Assembly (NCBI GenBank): GCA_963576725.1 | Contig: OY755243.1 | Location: forward strand, 73,430,106-73,494,105 | Length of the DNA stretch: 64,000 bases | Reading direction: 5' to 3' | From: Azorinus chamasolen | Taxonomy: Eukaryota; Mollusca; Bivalvia; Cardiida; Solecurtidae | Shown: one piece after another, positions 10,027 to 21,688 of the stretch | Layout: each line of letters starts with the position of its first letter | Numbering within the stretch: the stretch's first letter is position 1 | Made by a program: the position numbers and the translations under genes | Notes under the pieces: generated by a model | Databases searched by the model: none | What the model saw: only the letters and a program-made list of their open reading frames with translations | Told to the model about the DNA's origin: nothing

Positions 10027-11243
10027 GACCCCTATAGAGCAATTCTACTGTGGCCCCTATAGAGCCGAGTTCTGCTGTGGCCACTATAGAGTATTCTACT
10101 GTGGTCCCTATAGAGTAGTTCTATTGTGGCCCCTATAGAGCAGTTCTACTGTGATCCCTATAGAGCAGTTCTACTGTGGTCACTATAGAGCAGTTCTACT
10201 GTGATCCCTAGAGCAGTTCTACTGTGGCCACTATAGAGTAGTTCCACTGTGGTCACTATAGAGCAGTTCTACTGTGATCCCTATAGAGCAGTTCTACTGT
10301 GGCCACTATAGAGTAGTTCTACTGTGATCCCTATAGAGCAATTCTACTGTGGCCACTATAGAGCAGTTCTACTGTGGTCCCTATAGAGCAGTTCTACTGT
10401 GATCCCTATAGAGTAGTTCTATTGTGGCCACTATAGAGCTGTTCTACTGTGGTCCCTATAGAGCAGTTCTATTGTGGCCACTATACAGCTGTTCTACTGT
10501 GAACCCTATAGAGCAGTTCTATTGTGGCCACTATTGAGCAGTTCTACTGTGGCCCCTATAGAGCAGTTCTACTGTGGTCCTTACAGAGCAGTTCTACTGT
10601 GACCCCTATAGAGCAGTTCTTCTGTGGCCCCTATAGAGCAGTTCTATAGTGGCCACTATAGAGCTAATCTACTGTGATCCCTATAGAGCAGTTCTATTGT
10701 GGCCACTATTGAGCAGTTCTACTGTGGCCCCTATAGAGCAGTTCTACTGTGATCCCTATAGAGCAGTTCTATTGTGGCCACTATTGAGCAGTTCTACTGT
10801 GGCCCCTATAGAGCAGTTCTTCTGTGGCCCCTATAGAGCAGTTCTATTGTGGCCACTATTGAGCAGTTCTACTGTGGCCCCTATAGAGCAGTTCTACTGT
10901 GGTCCTTACAGAGCAGTTCTACTGTGGCCCCTATAGAGCAGTTCTTCTGTGGCCCCTATATAGCAGTTCTATTGTGGCCACTATAGAGCTAATCTACTGT
11001 GATCCCTATAGAGCAGTTCTATTGTGGCCACTATTGAGCAGTTCTACTGTGGCCCCTATAGAGCAGTTCTACTGTGGTCCTTACAGAGCAGTTCTACTGT
11101 GGCCCCTATAGAGCAGTTCTACTGTGGTCCTTACAGACAGTTCTACTGTGGCCCCTATAGAGCAGTTCTACTGTGGTCCTTACAGAGCAGTTCTACTGTG
11201 ACCCCTATAGAGCAGTTCTTCTGTGGCCCCTATAGAGCAGTTC
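10027..11243. repeat. 25-bp minisatellite (about 48 copies)
   Basis: The unit is near CTATAGAGCAGTTCTACTGT plus GGCCC. Units vary at the last bases (GTGGCCC, GTGATCC, GTGGTCC), and blocks of several units recur (e.g. the GGTCCTTACAGAG variant). A 25-bp period gives a 75-bp coding period, which explains the open frames full of EQFYCGPYRAVLLWPL; these are not genes. Confidence 0.95.
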
Positions 11244-11536
11244 AATTGCACTATCAAAATAGCGAATTTATGAATTTCAAACAGAATGCTAGACACATTG
11301 ATTGAATGGAGTTTGAATGCTTGACATATTTTATTTCCTATGAATGGATGAAGTGTGTAATAAAACTGTAGCTGTGTTCTGGGCCACTTAAGCATGAAAA
11401 CATGTGACAGTAACATATTTATTATACCAGTACATATATATAGAGAGATGTCATACCTGAATGCAAAACAAAGTTGCATCAACAATCTGATCATGGAAAT
11501 ATTCCTACCATGACAGTGTGTCAGTCTGTGCAAGCT
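11244..11536. other. Intronic sequence, no feature seen
   Basis: Simple AT-rich DNA between the minisatellite and the next hpA. Confidence 0.4.
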
Positions 11537-11793
11537 TTAACCAGTTATCTGTTTAATATTCATGTAAGAAACAATGACATCATGATTTATTAGCTGGAGT
11601 TTTATAATGGCATAATTATGCACAAACAATGTTTTGGAATTTGTAGAAACAGTAGAGTAATTAAGACCTCTTCTAATTTCATTAGAAAACAGTAACCAGA
11701 CCCTGGTCAGATGGCTCTTGCAGAAGCCATTTGATCTGGGTCTACTTTGTTTGCAATGACATGAAAAGGAGTTTGTATGAGGGCTGGGGTTAT
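11537..11793 (-). mobile_element. hpA MITE, diverged
   Basis: Tail TTAACCAGTTATCTGTTTAA, a middle with extra GTAATTAAGACC, hairpin with AACCAGACCCTGGTCAG, and end GAGGGCTGGGGTTA. Confidence 0.7.
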
Positions 11794-12179
11794 TATGGAT
11801 TATTTTCTGTTTCAATATCATAATTGACATGACATTGTATTTCACTAATATTGTAATGCATATTGTAATAAACTTGGACAAATATATTGTATAGACTACA
11901 ATACATGTATAGCTATTTGCTACTTTGGCATTCTAATTTAAAGTCATCAAAATGGTGCCAATTTTATAATTATTCAGCTTTACAAACAAATGAAGAGGGA
12001 AGACTGAGTGTAAGAATATTTCGGATAAAAGGCTTGTGCACAGACTGACATAGAGAATTTTGTGTGTTTGTGTTGATTAACATCCGCTTCTGCTCATCGA
12101 TAAAGAGGAGTAACCTATTAATGCCTGGTTCCAAGTTGGTCCTACGTATTTGCAGCCAATACATATTTATTTATGAATA

Positions 12180-12463
12180 CAGTAGAACCTGTGTTAAGCA
12201 ACCATCTAATATGGGTTAGTTAGGCAGGTGGTAGCTTAATGCAGGTTAAAAGTAATGCAGAGAGCTCCTATAGGAGCTTTCTGCATAACTTATCTCCTGC
12301 ATTAAGCAAACACTTGTTTTTCAGGACTCCTATGTTCAATGAAGGATTATGGCCACTATAGGAGCTCTTTGCATAAAAACTTTTGCCCTGCATTAAGCAA
12401 CCACCTGCTATTTAAGACTCGGTTTTCAATAAATAAATGGCAGCTTAAGACTGGTTTATACTG
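12180..12463. mobile_element. hpD MITE with a duplicated hairpin arm
   Basis: Ends CAGTAGAACC / GGTTTATACTG. The centre AGAGCTCCTATAGGAGCT sits between arms GGCAGGTGG and a CTGCATTAAGCA copy. A second right arm (TAGGAGCTCTTTGCAT ... CACCTGC) follows, so three arms exist. Confidence 0.75.
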
Positions 12464-12532
12464 TATAATAACAACTGCATCAAATTATTCTGTCTCGGCT
12501 TAATCCATCATTGGGATCATTTAGCTCAAATG

Positions 12533-12780
12533 TTAACCCTTTATCTGGTGAATAGTCATGTTAGATATAATGACATCATGAAAGTATTAATAAGAGGATT
12601 TTATTTATAATAGCACTTGAGCACAGGATAGTTTGGTCACAGCAGAAAAATTGAATCAGATCTATATCATTCCATAAGCAGAGCAGACCCTGAACAGATG
12701 GCTCCTACTGGAGCTGTCTGATCTGGATCTACTCTATTTGCAAAGACGTGAAATGGTGCATCTATATGGCAAAGGGTTAA
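12533..12780 (-). mobile_element. hpA MITE, complete
   Basis: 248 bp, TTAA both ends. The hairpin centre is GGCTCCTACTGGAGC; the right end GGCAAAGGGTTAA. Confidence 0.82.
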
Positions 12781-13019
12781 ACAAACAAGAAGAGAGATAC
12801 TCCAAAAGGTTCCGCCCACCACCAAATACTTCTCAACCTTTATTTAGTTCACAATGTTTCAATTGACCTGACTTTTACTGATAATATGGGCTCCTTAGAA
12901 ACGCAGTCTGGTTTACAAAATGTGAGTTCATTTTCTGTGGTATCCAGGCTCCCCAGCTATTGAAGACCACAGTCGTATCTCTTCAAAGCAACTTCATGAA
13001 TAAACATAAGTTTCCTTAA

Positions 13020-13162
13020 AAAGCAGGTGGCTGCTTAATACAGAATGAAAATTATGCAGAAAGCTCCTATGGGAGCTTTCTGCATAACTTTATTCTACCA
13101 CGTATCTTAAAACCCCAGAATTATACTTATTTCCAGCGGCAATTTTTGAGAGGTTTTACTGT
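13020..13162. mobile_element. hpD MITE, left end lost
   Basis: The hairpin AGCAGGTGGCTGCTTAAT ... centre AAAGCTCCTATGGGAGCTTT is intact, as is the right end AGAGGTTTTACTG. Confidence 0.7.
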
Positions 13163-13444
13163 ACTATACTTGCAATGGTACTCCATCAATGAAGAGTTTT
13201 GTCACCTAGTTCATCTCCGCAATATCTCCGGGTAATCTCGTCCAGCAATAATGTTTACAAATCATTACACTACACATGGAGATTTGTCATGTCCAAGACT
13301 CTAATCATCAAAGAGGCAATATTTGTTTACTTATCTTGAACACTCGAAAATTGATTCATACAGCAAACATAGACCAATGAGTACAAACAGAGAGTGACAA
13401 CGAAATCTCAAATACGAGAGCATAGTGTATACACATCCCTCTTA

Positions 13445-13560
13445 GCAAGCAACAAGTATTTAATGCCAAACTATACGAACAGTTTGGCTCCAGATCAGAT
13501 GGCACGCTCCTTTGTATTTCATCACAATTCAAACTGTTTGTCACTGTCATTGAGATTGTG
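13445..13560 (+). mobile_element. hpF relic
   Basis: AACAGTTTGGCTCCAGATCAG ... CAAACTGTTTGTCACTG. The centre is strongly decayed. Confidence 0.4.
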
Positions 13561-13811
13561 ATACAACATACAAGAAACTTCTACTTTCAGATTTCAAGAC
13601 AATTGCTCACTTACTTAGTAGCATTTAAGATTCAGGGTTATGTAAACCCCTTGCTACTGAAACTATAAATGTATATGGCTAATTTTGATACCTGTCACAT
13701 CACATCAGAAGTGCACAAAACACTGCACATAGATCATGATTGTGATCTGATGCTGCTAAGTTCCATCCGGAAAGTTTTGTTATCGAGCATGATACAACGG
13801 TGCATTCAGAT

Positions 13812-14005
13812 CCTGAGCTACAGATAAAGGTGCATACTCAAATACTAAAATCATCATTTCGCCACCAAACCCTATGTTGTGACCACTCTTTAGAATCATC
13901 TCTTCAAGACAATTCTAAATAGCTGCCATAACATTGGGGTTTGGTGGAGAAATAAAGAAGTTATTCTTTAAAATAGTTTAATTTATGCATCTTATCTGGA
14001 CACCT
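13812..14005 (+). mobile_element. hpE palindromic element
   Basis: Left end CTACAGATAAAGGTGCATAC, arms GCCACCAAACCCTATGTTG and ACATTGGGGTTTGGTGG around a TCTTCAAGACAATTC loop, right end TTTAATTTATGCATCTTATC. Confidence 0.65.
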
Positions 14006-14051
14006 GCAGATCAGTAATACTGGCTTGTCTTGATCTACAGTAACACCTCTC

Positions 14052-14302
14052 CTAACCCTTTATCTGAAGAATATTCACATAAGAAGTAATGACAGCTTGA
14101 ATATTTATCAGATTAATTTTTATAATGGCTTATGAACAAGGGATGTTTTGGCATTGGCCTAAGACACTGTAGTCATACCTATTATAATTCTATAAGCAAA
14201 ACAGAGCAGACCCTGATCAGACGGCTCCTATAGGAGCTGTCTGATCTGGGTCTAGTCTGTTTGCAAAGGCATAGAAAAGCACTTGTAAGAGGAAAGGGTT
14301 AC
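14052..14302 (-). mobile_element. hpA MITE
   Basis: Tail TAACCCTTTATCTGAAGAAT, hairpin centre GGCTCCTATAGGAGCT, end GAGGAAAGGGTTA. The outer TTAAs are eroded to CTAA and TTAC. Confidence 0.8.
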
Positions 14303-14352
14303 CTGATGAACATCCATACAAACAAGTTTACCATTTATGAATATTACCTCGT

Positions 14353-14602
14353 TTAACCCTTTCCCTGTTTTGTGTTTATTCCAAATTTTGTTACATGCTG
14401 AATATTCATGGACGAAATAGTTATAATGAAATACGGAAGGTGGAAAATTGTAGCCATTTTAGAAACTAAAGAAACAGATCTATCAAATTCAATTAGCAAA
14501 CAGAGCAGACCCTGATCAGACAGCCCCTCTAGGAGCCGTCTGATCTGGGTCTAATCTGTTTGCAAATACGTGAAAACACATTCATATGAGGGAAAGGGTT
14601 AA
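14353..14602 (-). mobile_element. hpA MITE, tail type 2, complete
   Basis: TTAACCCTTTCCCTGTTTTG ... ATGAGGGAAAGGGTTAA. The tail has CTGAATATTCATGGAC and GTAGCCATTTTAGAAA; the hairpin is clean (centre CCCCTCTAGGAGCC). Confidence 0.85.
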
Positions 14603-14638
14603 TTCTTATACAATATTACAACATTAGGAAATTTATTG

Positions 14639-14790
14639 TCATGGAAGACAATGTAGAATCAGATCTATTATATAATTTAAGCAAACAGAGCAGATCCTAC
14701 TTTCTACATAATTTTTGACCTGCATAAAGCAGTCACATGATATTTAAGTCTTGTTTATAGTATTCACTCAACGGTTACTTAAAACAGGTT
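14639..14790 (-). mobile_element. hpA fragment joined to an hpD half
   Basis: GTAGAATCAGATCTATTATA and AGCAAACAGAGCAGATCC stop at 14700, where an hpD right arm (TGACCTGCATAAAGCAGTCAC) takes over. Confidence 0.55.
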
Positions 14791-15042
14791 GATTTCACCT
14801 CCCACACATACTTGAAAGTTCTTTTTGTACACTAAGAAGATGAAAATGCAGTCATTAAAATGATGAAACATTTGAAATATTTACATATCGCTCATAAACC
14901 AAAGATGTCAAAACACAACTAACATTTGATAAGGTTGTATTCATACTCTGTTTAGTCGTCCTGTTTTTGCCTGATATATAAGCTATGTTTCAAAGAACAG
15001 TCAGACAATATTTGATTGTAATCTGTTTACTGCAGCAATTTT

Positions 15043-15527
15043 ATCCCTCTATTCCATAGATGCGCGTTTAACGTCTTTGCAAACAGAGTAGACTCAGACC
15101 AGACAGCTCCTGTAGGAGCCATCTGATCAGGGCCCCAGCTCTGTTGGTTTATGAAATAATATGGATCTGATTCAATAGTTTCTGCCATAGCCAAAATTGC
15201 CTTCTTCATATACTACTCTTAAACAAGGTGTGTTTGTTAAACACTATGTCCCCCGATTTGACCTTTGACCTTGATAAATGACCTTGACTATAACAAGTCA
15301 CCCTTAAAAATGTTTGCCTCCATAAGTTGCACATGCATGCCAAGTTTGAAGTATGTATGTGAATGGCTACAAAATTATCGCAATGTTAAAGTTGATAACA
15401 TACCAACCAACCTTCAACAAACAAACCAAAAGACAGAGCAAAAACAATATGGCGGCATAAAAATCAGTTAATTAATATTCATGATGTCATTTATTCTTAT
15501 ATGAATATTCATGAAGTGAAGGGTTAA
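15043..15527 (+). mobile_element. hpA MITE split by a 235-bp dispersed repeat
   Basis: The hairpin half (15043-15220) and the tail (TTAATTAATATTCATGATG to GAAGGGTTAA, 15468-15527) belong to one type-1 copy, interrupted by an unrelated insert. Confidence 0.7.
15222..15465 (+). mobile_element. Dispersed repeat inserted in hpA
   Basis: It contains AAACAAGGTGTGTTTGTTAA, CCCCCGATTTGACCTTTGAC and, near its end, CAATATGGCGGC. It resembles short clam-type interspersed repeats. No Pol III box was recognised; class unknown. Confidence 0.45.
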
Positions 15528-15761
15528 CACTTTCCATCATATAAATGCTTCTTTTCACACCTTTGCAGACAGAGCAGACCAAGAAAATTATGGAAATTAT
15601 GATAGATCTAACTACAATTTCTACCGGTACTTACCAGTTTCTACCAAAAACTCCCATGTTCATATACCATTATAAAAATCCAGCTAATAAATATTCATGA
15701 TATCATTATTTCTGACATGAATATTCAACATAGAAAGGTGTTTATATGCAGGGAAGGGTAG
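15524..15761 (+). mobile_element. hpA MITE sharing its left TTAA with the previous copy
   Basis: It starts TTAACACTTTCCATCATATA. The right hairpin arm is missing. A type-1 tail is followed by a hairpin-near style end (AGAAAGGTGTTTATATGCAG), so it is probably a recombinant. Confidence 0.6.
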
Positions 15762-15899
15762 AGAATTGCAATGGAAAAAATATTAAGATGCAAAGTGCTG
15801 AAGTAATAACCAAGAGTTGGCCCAGCACAGACAAGTTAAATGTCACAAGGTTGATGTAGGGCATTATGTAGACAGTTACCAATTTACTGTTTTTCTTTT

Positions 15900-16107
15900 T
15901 ATGCATGAATTGATCACTTCATGAATATTCAACAATTAAATTTTCATAAGGTAAAAATGTTGTAAGGGAATTGTTGGCTTAGACAAAAACTGTTAGATCA
16001 GATCTGTTTAATTTCATAAGCAAACAAGCAGACCCTGATCAGACGGCTCAAACAAGCTGTCTGATCTGAGATTTTACCATAGGCAAAGGCATAAAGAGGC
16101 CTATTAA
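15900..16107 (-). mobile_element. hpA MITE, degenerate
   Basis: The core has AGCAAACAAGCAGACCCTG and a mutated distal arm. It adjoins the next element at TTAA 16104-16107. Confidence 0.65.
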
Positions 16108-16335
16108 CCCTTTCCTTCACATAAACGTGTTTTCACGCATTTGCAAACAAAGTACAGCCAAATCAGACCGCGAATTGATCAGGGTCTGCTCTGTTTGCTA
16201 AAGGATAGAGCTTTTTCTTTAGTTTCTAAAATGTCTACAATGCTCCACATTCCATATTTCATTATAACTATTTTGTCCATGAATATTCAGTAAGTATTAA
16301 AATTTGGAATAAACACAGAACAGGGAAAGGGTTAA
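16104..16335 (+). mobile_element. hpA MITE, tail type 2
   Basis: TTAACCCTTTCCTTCACATA ... CACAGAACAGGGAAAGGGTT. The hairpin centre is deleted (ACCGCGAATTGATC). Confidence 0.8.
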
Positions 16336-16641
16336 CAAACAAAACAACTTAATATTTGGATACTGATGAGCTCAAAACTGAAATGTAACACATACTTTCA
16401 GTATATTGCCCAATTTCTTCATGCACCATTCAACACTCATTTTTTGTCACATATTGCCTGCTATATTTTTGGGCACTCTATAAAACGTCTTACTCAGCAA
16501 AAGTTAGATTTCAACAATTCTGCATCTTTTATTCATCAATAATGATTAAGACAGAATTGTTTGGATTCTGATGAGATGCCACATTAATCAATAAGAAGGT
16601 CATAATATTGCAGATGGCGTGTTTGCAGTTAATTACATCTA

Positions 16642-16882
16642 TTAACCCTTTCCCTCATATAAATGTGTTTTCACGCATTTGCAAACAGAGTAGACCCAGA
16701 TCCTCTAGGAGCCGTCTGATCAGGGTCTGCTCTGTTTGCTAATAGAATTTGATAGATCTATTTCTTTGCTTTTTAAAATGTCTACAATATTCCACCTTAC
16801 ATATTTGATTGTAACTATGTTGTCCATGAATATTCAGTAGGTAATGAAATTTGTAATAAACATAGAACAGGGAAAGCATTAA
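16642..16882 (+). mobile_element. hpA MITE, tail type 2
   Basis: The hairpin has a 12-bp deletion on the left side of the centre. The end is GAACAGGGAAAGCATTAA. Confidence 0.82.
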
Positions 16883-17070
16883 CTTTTTCAATGCCATATT
16901 TTGTTGTCTGGAAATTTTGTTGTTTGCTTCAATTTTCATTATTGAATTTTCTTCACTTTTGATTAAAAAAAAAGATAAATCTCCTGATGAGATGCTGAAT
17001 TACCCGGTGTCTCATCTGGATCAAAACTAGGCAAAGGTGATTACACATTTCTCATTGGGGGCAAGAGTTA
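16879..17070 (-). mobile_element. hpF element adjoining hpA
   Basis: TTAACTTTTTCAATGCC at the left, core CCTGATGAGATGCTGAATTA / CGGTGTCTCATCTGGATC, and right end TTGGGGGCAAGAGTTA. Confidence 0.6.
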
Positions 17071-17274
17071 CTTTCAACTAAACAACTGTTATCTGCAAAT
17101 ATTGTCATAAAAAAAACAACTTATGCTTCAATGCTCAAAGTGGTTTTGCTTTCTTACAATTCTTGAAATGTGATGCCGAGTAACACAATAATTTGTGTCA
17201 TTGGGATTCAAACTATAATTTTCTAAGGCCAGGGGCATAATAGATAAAATGTATGAACGTAATCATTTTCGAGA

Positions 17275-17515
17275 ATAACCAAAGCAACAGATAAATGTGC
17301 GTACTCAGACACTAAAATCATTTCTCCACCAAAGACGATTCTAAATAGTCACAACATGGGGTTAGGTGGAGAAAAAAAGGAATTATTCTTGGAAATGTTT
17401 TGATTTACATCAACCTCTTTATTGTGACTGCTCTTTAGAATCGTCTGAAAGAGAAGATTCTAAAGAGTGGAAACATAGGGTTTGGTGGAGAAATGATTAT
17501 TTATTTTTTGGATAA
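17275..17515. mobile_element. Two hpE palindromes in tandem
   Basis: Left copy: AGCAACAGATAAATGTGCG, TTTCTCCACCAAAG ... GGGGTTAGGTGGAGAAA. A second half palindrome (17425-17500) has CTCTTTAGAATCGTCTGAAA and GGTTTGGTGGAGAAATG. Confidence 0.6.
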
Positions 17516-17837
17516 GCATCTTTATCATTCTAACACTCTGTAAAGCTTAAACAAATTTGCCCGTACAATGCTTGAAAAGCCGATATATTTTGTGCATCCA
17601 ATATTTTAGTTTTTACAGTCAATTATATTGCCACCAAATTGTACCCCTAAAAATGACAAAAACTTTACGTTGCACTCATACACCATTGACAAGGTGCACA
17701 GCGAAATATTACTTTCACCTATTTGATACCTGGTATTTCAAATATAACCCTTATCCTGAAAAATGAATCTGCCAAAACTTTGATGAGCTACAAATTTAAC
17801 TTATGTCCGATTTGTTAAAACTGTTGAGAAACTGTTG

Positions 17838-17940
17838 ACCGATTGTCAAACAGCTTGGATTCTGTCTCTGGATTCTGATGAGACGCCGAGTTACTCGGTG
17901 TCTCATCCTGATCCAAGCTGTTAGCATACAACAATCAGGT
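17838..17940 (+). mobile_element. hpF element
   Basis: AACAGCTTGGATTCTG ... TGATGAGACGCCGAGTTACT and its mirror CGGTGTCTCATCCTGATCC. There is a small duplication (TCTCTGGATTCTG) in the left arm. Confidence 0.65.
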
Positions 17941-18054
17941 TACGCTTTGCGGGGTATGAGTTTACTGTCTGATGCGCTGATCCATCCTTTACTATCTGCC
18001 GTAGCCATCTCATTTACAAGATACTACTTATATTATGGGTGAATCTTATATACT

Positions 18055-18160
18055 ACCAATGAAACTTGCACACAGTTTAGATCCTAATGAGACGAACAGT
18101 AACTCAGTGTCTCATTAAACAGTCCAAACTGTTTGACACTGAGATTGTTTTATTTTAGAG
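18055..18160 (+). mobile_element. hpF element
   Basis: CACAGTTTAGATCCTAATGA ... AGTGTCTCATTAAACAGTCC and AAACTGTTTGACACTGAG. Confidence 0.6.
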
Positions 18161-18258
18161 AAAGAGTCTACAGTAACAGTTGCTTGTATTGAAACAACAC
18201 AAAACAGGTCGATTGTAATTTGTATGAATGATCACGACGCTAAAGGTTTGTCACTCAC

Positions 18259-18476
18259 TTTAACCCTTTCAGTGCGGGAGACCAATCACTAATGTCCTTT
18301 GCAAACAGTGTAGACCCAGATGAGAGGGCTCCTGGAGGAGACCTCTCATCAGGGTCTACACTGTATGTCATGTTACCCTTTGGTTTTTTCTAAAACATCT
18401 CTGAATATTCATGGTAAGCTTGACCTGAATGAATCTTGGAATAGTCCATTTTCAAATTCAGCATTGAAAGGTTTAA
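18259..18476 (+). mobile_element. hpC MITE, complete
   Basis: 218 bp: TTAACCCTTTCAGTGCGGGA, hairpin GCAAACAGTGTAGACCCAG ... GGGTCTACACTGTATGTC, tail TGAATATTCATGGTAAGC, end GCATTGAAAGGTTTAA. A good type copy. Confidence 0.82.
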
Positions 18477-18817
18477 CACTGTCTCTATTTTCAGTTTTCA
18501 AAGTAAGTATTACATTTCAGTCAAACTTCAAAGCATTCAATATAAATATGCAAACAGTGTAGACAATGCATGTATAGACTGAATAGTCCAAATGGGCACC
18601 AAAACCATGTGCAAGTACAAAAATGTACCGGTAAATTTTCAGTGGCTGTCAAACTTAAATTTGCCAAACAAGGGTAAAACATGTATGAATATATTATATC
18701 TAGTTTACCGTCTCTCCAATTTCTCATATTACCTGTAGGTACAAAATGTTGTCCATGTGAAAAAAAGGTACAACCTGTGTAAAAAAAATATCGGATATCA
18801 TTCAGATTTCATTCTTT

Positions 18818-18885
18818 TCTATTGAGTGAGTGTGTGTGTGTGTTATTTTTTTTGTTTTTTTGGGGGGGGGGAGGCGGGGGGATGG
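18818..18885. repeat. Low-complexity GT / T / G run
   Basis: TGAGTGTGTGTGTGTG, then T-rich and a 10-bp-plus G run. A possible assembly weak point. Confidence 0.7.
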
Positions 18886-18937
18886 AATGACCAATCAGTG
18901 TTTATAAAGTTCAATCAGTATAAAAGGTTCAAACTTA

Positions 18938-19053
18938 CTACAAGATTTGAATGACAAACAGTGCAGACCCTGACTCCTTGAGGAGCCCTCTGATCAGGGT
19001 GTACACTGTTTGAAAATGGCAGTTCTTGCATGTCCTACATTCAAAGAGTTAAA
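18938..19053 (-). mobile_element. hpC2 MITE
   Basis: TTTGAATGACAAACAGTGC ... centre CTCCTTGAGGAGC ... GTGTACACTGTTTG, end TACATTCAAAGAGTTAA. Confidence 0.65.
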
Positions 19054-19427
19054 CAGTCATGTTTACTGGTAGCATTGCAATATCTCATACTCTGTAACAA
19101 ACTACTCAAATATGTTTCTTCTACCACTTATTCTAACGCACAGTGCATTTCTTTCTGTCTTTTTCTCCTTTCTGTCTTATTTTAATTTTTGTCAATATTG
19201 CAAACCTGGCCTAATTGTTTAGAAAACCACTTAAAAAGAGTATAGCAGATTCAAGGTTAGGTATACTGTCAGTCTAGTGTCTCTGTTTGATACATGATGG
19301 GTGGGGAGACTTGAGACTTTCTCTTTGTGATAAATGATGCTGCCTGCAAGGCAAAAGGCGCAAATATTTACAACAACAGCCCAGACCTTTTCATGTTAGC
19401 TATAAGAACACTGTCAAGTCAGCATTT

Positions 19428-19660
19428 TAACCCTTTACCTGTTCAATATTCATGTACAAAAAATGGCATCATGAGTATTAAACCTTTACTCCATAAATAT
19501 ACATTTCTACGCCTTTGCAAACAGAGTAGACCTGTTTGCTTATGAAATTAAATAGATCTACCTATACCAAAACATGCTATGTAAATACGCTATTATAAAA
19601 ATTTAGCTAATAAATATGCATGATATCATTATTTCATACATAGATATTGAAGAGGGATTA
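19428..19660 (+). mobile_element. hpA fragments; second copy lacks hairpin centre
   Basis: A tail piece (TTAACCCTTTACCTGTTCAA) runs into a type-1 copy from 19475 in which AGAGTAGACCTGTTTGCTTA shows loss of most of the core. Confidence 0.65.
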
Positions 19661-19856
19661 GGAAAATTGACAGCCCATTACCGTACTACAAAATCCTTCA
19701 AGAAACACAAGCAATGTTGACAACAATCTGATATTCCTTGTCGAAGACCTGCCCTTAATTAGCACTTTTTAACCAGTCCTTTATTAACGTTTTAGCCTCT
19801 TTTGAATCTGTCTTGTTAATATTATCTTTGCCTGTCTTTTATCAGCCTTTATACCA

Positions 19857-20277
19857 AACTCCTCACAGTGATCTCCCTTGTCACTACGTACGGTGATCAC
19901 TGCCACCACAAGTTGTTTTAGCTGAATTTCAGCTAAAATTTGTTTTTGTATTTTTTATTTTTTTGAATATTAATTTCAATAGTTTTCGATTTTGTTTCAT
20001 ATTTCAGCACCGGTAAAGCCATTAAAGTAGAACAATAATCTGCTTTCCTAAAAAAAGATTTTTGTAACCTATTACACGATTATTTTTAATTCTCTATATC
20101 GTGGTGACGTCACAATAATGACGGCGCCTTAACAACGTTGAAAACAATAGCTTAGTTACGCCGAAATAGCGTCTGCCATAGTTTGATCACATGATGTACA
20201 CCATGGTCACGTGGATGTTGTGGTGGCAGGGATCTCTTCAGCGTAGCGATTAGGGGAGATTACTGCGGTGGAGGTTG
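19857..20277. mobile_element. TIR element, about 420 bp
   Basis: Left CAGTGATCTCCCTTGTCACT ... CACTGCCACCACA and right TGTGGTGGCAGGGATCTC ... GGGGAGATTACTGCG are inverted repeats of about 75 bp, roughly 70-75% matching by eye. The middle has GTGACGTCAC. No frame and no clear target duplication. Confidence 0.55.
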
Positions 20278-20299
20278 CCTTTATACAGGTAGCTTGCTC

Positions 20300-21310
20300 T
20301 GTATTAACCATTTTAGTGTGTCCAGTGTATCAATATTTATAATTCAGTCAGTCCTGCATAAACCATTTTTAGCATGTTCTGCTTTAACCTTATATAGCCT
20401 GTCCTGTACTAGCCTTATAAAGCATGTCCTGCTTTAACCTTATATAGCCTGTTCTGTATTAACCTTATATAGCCTGTCCTGTCCTGTATTAACCTTATAT
20501 AGCCTGCCATGTACTGTATTAACCTTATAGCCTGTCCAGTCCTGTATTCTGTATTAACCTTATATAGCCTGTCCTAGTTTTAGTGTCCTGTATTAACCTT
20601 ATATAGCATGTCCTGTCCTTTATTAACCTTATATAGCCTATCCTGGAGTAATCCTATATAGCCTTCCTGTCCTGTATTAACCTTATATAGCCTGCCATGT
20701 ACTGTATTAACCTTATATAGCCTGTCCAGTCCTGTATTCTGTATTAACCTTATATAGCCTGTCCTAGTTTTAGTGTCCTGTATTAACCTTATATAGCATG
20801 TCCTGTCCTGTATTAACCTTATATAGCCTGTCCTGTATTAATCTTATATAGCCTTCCTGTCCTGTATTAACCTTATATAGCCATCCTGTGTATTAACCTT
20901 ATATACATGTAGCCTGTCCTGTTCTGTATTAACCTATATCGCCTGTCCTACCTTGTGTTTAACCTTATATAGCCTGTCCTGTAATAACCTTTCAGACCCT
21001 GTCCTGTTTTAACCTTTTATTACATAGCCTGTCTTGTTTAAGCACTTGTAAGCTTGTCCTGTAGTAACCATTATTAACCTACCCCAAATTAACATTTTAA
21101 CCTATTGACCTTTTTTCACCTGCCTGGTATTAATGTTATTACCCTGTCTTGTATGAGCCTCGTTAACCTGTCCTGTTTTAACTCTTTTTAATCTGTACAG
21201 TATTATAATAAGCCTTATTTAGCCTGTCCTGTATTAACCTGTTATAGCCCACCCTGTACTAACATTTTATGGCATGTCCTATATCAACATTATTTAGCCA
21301 ACTCAGCATC
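20300..21310. repeat. 25-bp minisatellite with a 188-bp higher-order unit
   Basis: The unit is near CTGTATTAACCTTATATAGC plus CTGTC. A composite block beginning CCTGCCATGTACTGTATTAA at 20503 recurs at 20691 (offset 188) with the same internal variants. Units decay towards the right end. Confidence 0.92.
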
Positions 21311-21391
21311 AACATTCAATTGTCCTTTGCAATACTCTCACCTGCTTCAGAAGTGCCAATGGACTTTTAGCAGAAACATGATAAGGGCATC

Positions 21392-21465
21392 AAACAAATT
21401 TGGATTCTGGTGAGAATTCAAGTTACTCAGTAACTCATCTGGATCCAAATCGTTATGCAAAGAAT
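21392..21465 (+). mobile_element. hpF element core
   Basis: CAAATTTGGATTCTGGTGAG ... CAGTAACTCATCTGGATCC; the outer ends are not recognised. Confidence 0.5.
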
Positions 21466-21688
21466 ATCCCAAATCCATCTGTAGAGTGTCAAAATAGTTC
21501 AATCAACAATACAGACAAGAAACATGGACTTTAAAACAGCTCTCCATACATAATCTCCTAATGGCATGACTTGGGCTTGATAATTAATCAAAGTCTAGAC
21601 ATCAATTAGTATTGTCAGTATAATCCAACCTCATTAATATAAGTACCATTTAATTTCAGTCCACCTTCTGCTCTATATTTATGGTTTG

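Noticed and set aside
10649..11305. Long plus-strand frames with EQFYCGPYRAVLLWPL repeats
   Set aside because: Products of the 25-bp minisatellite (75-bp coding period); all three frames are open in places, no start context, no splice signals.
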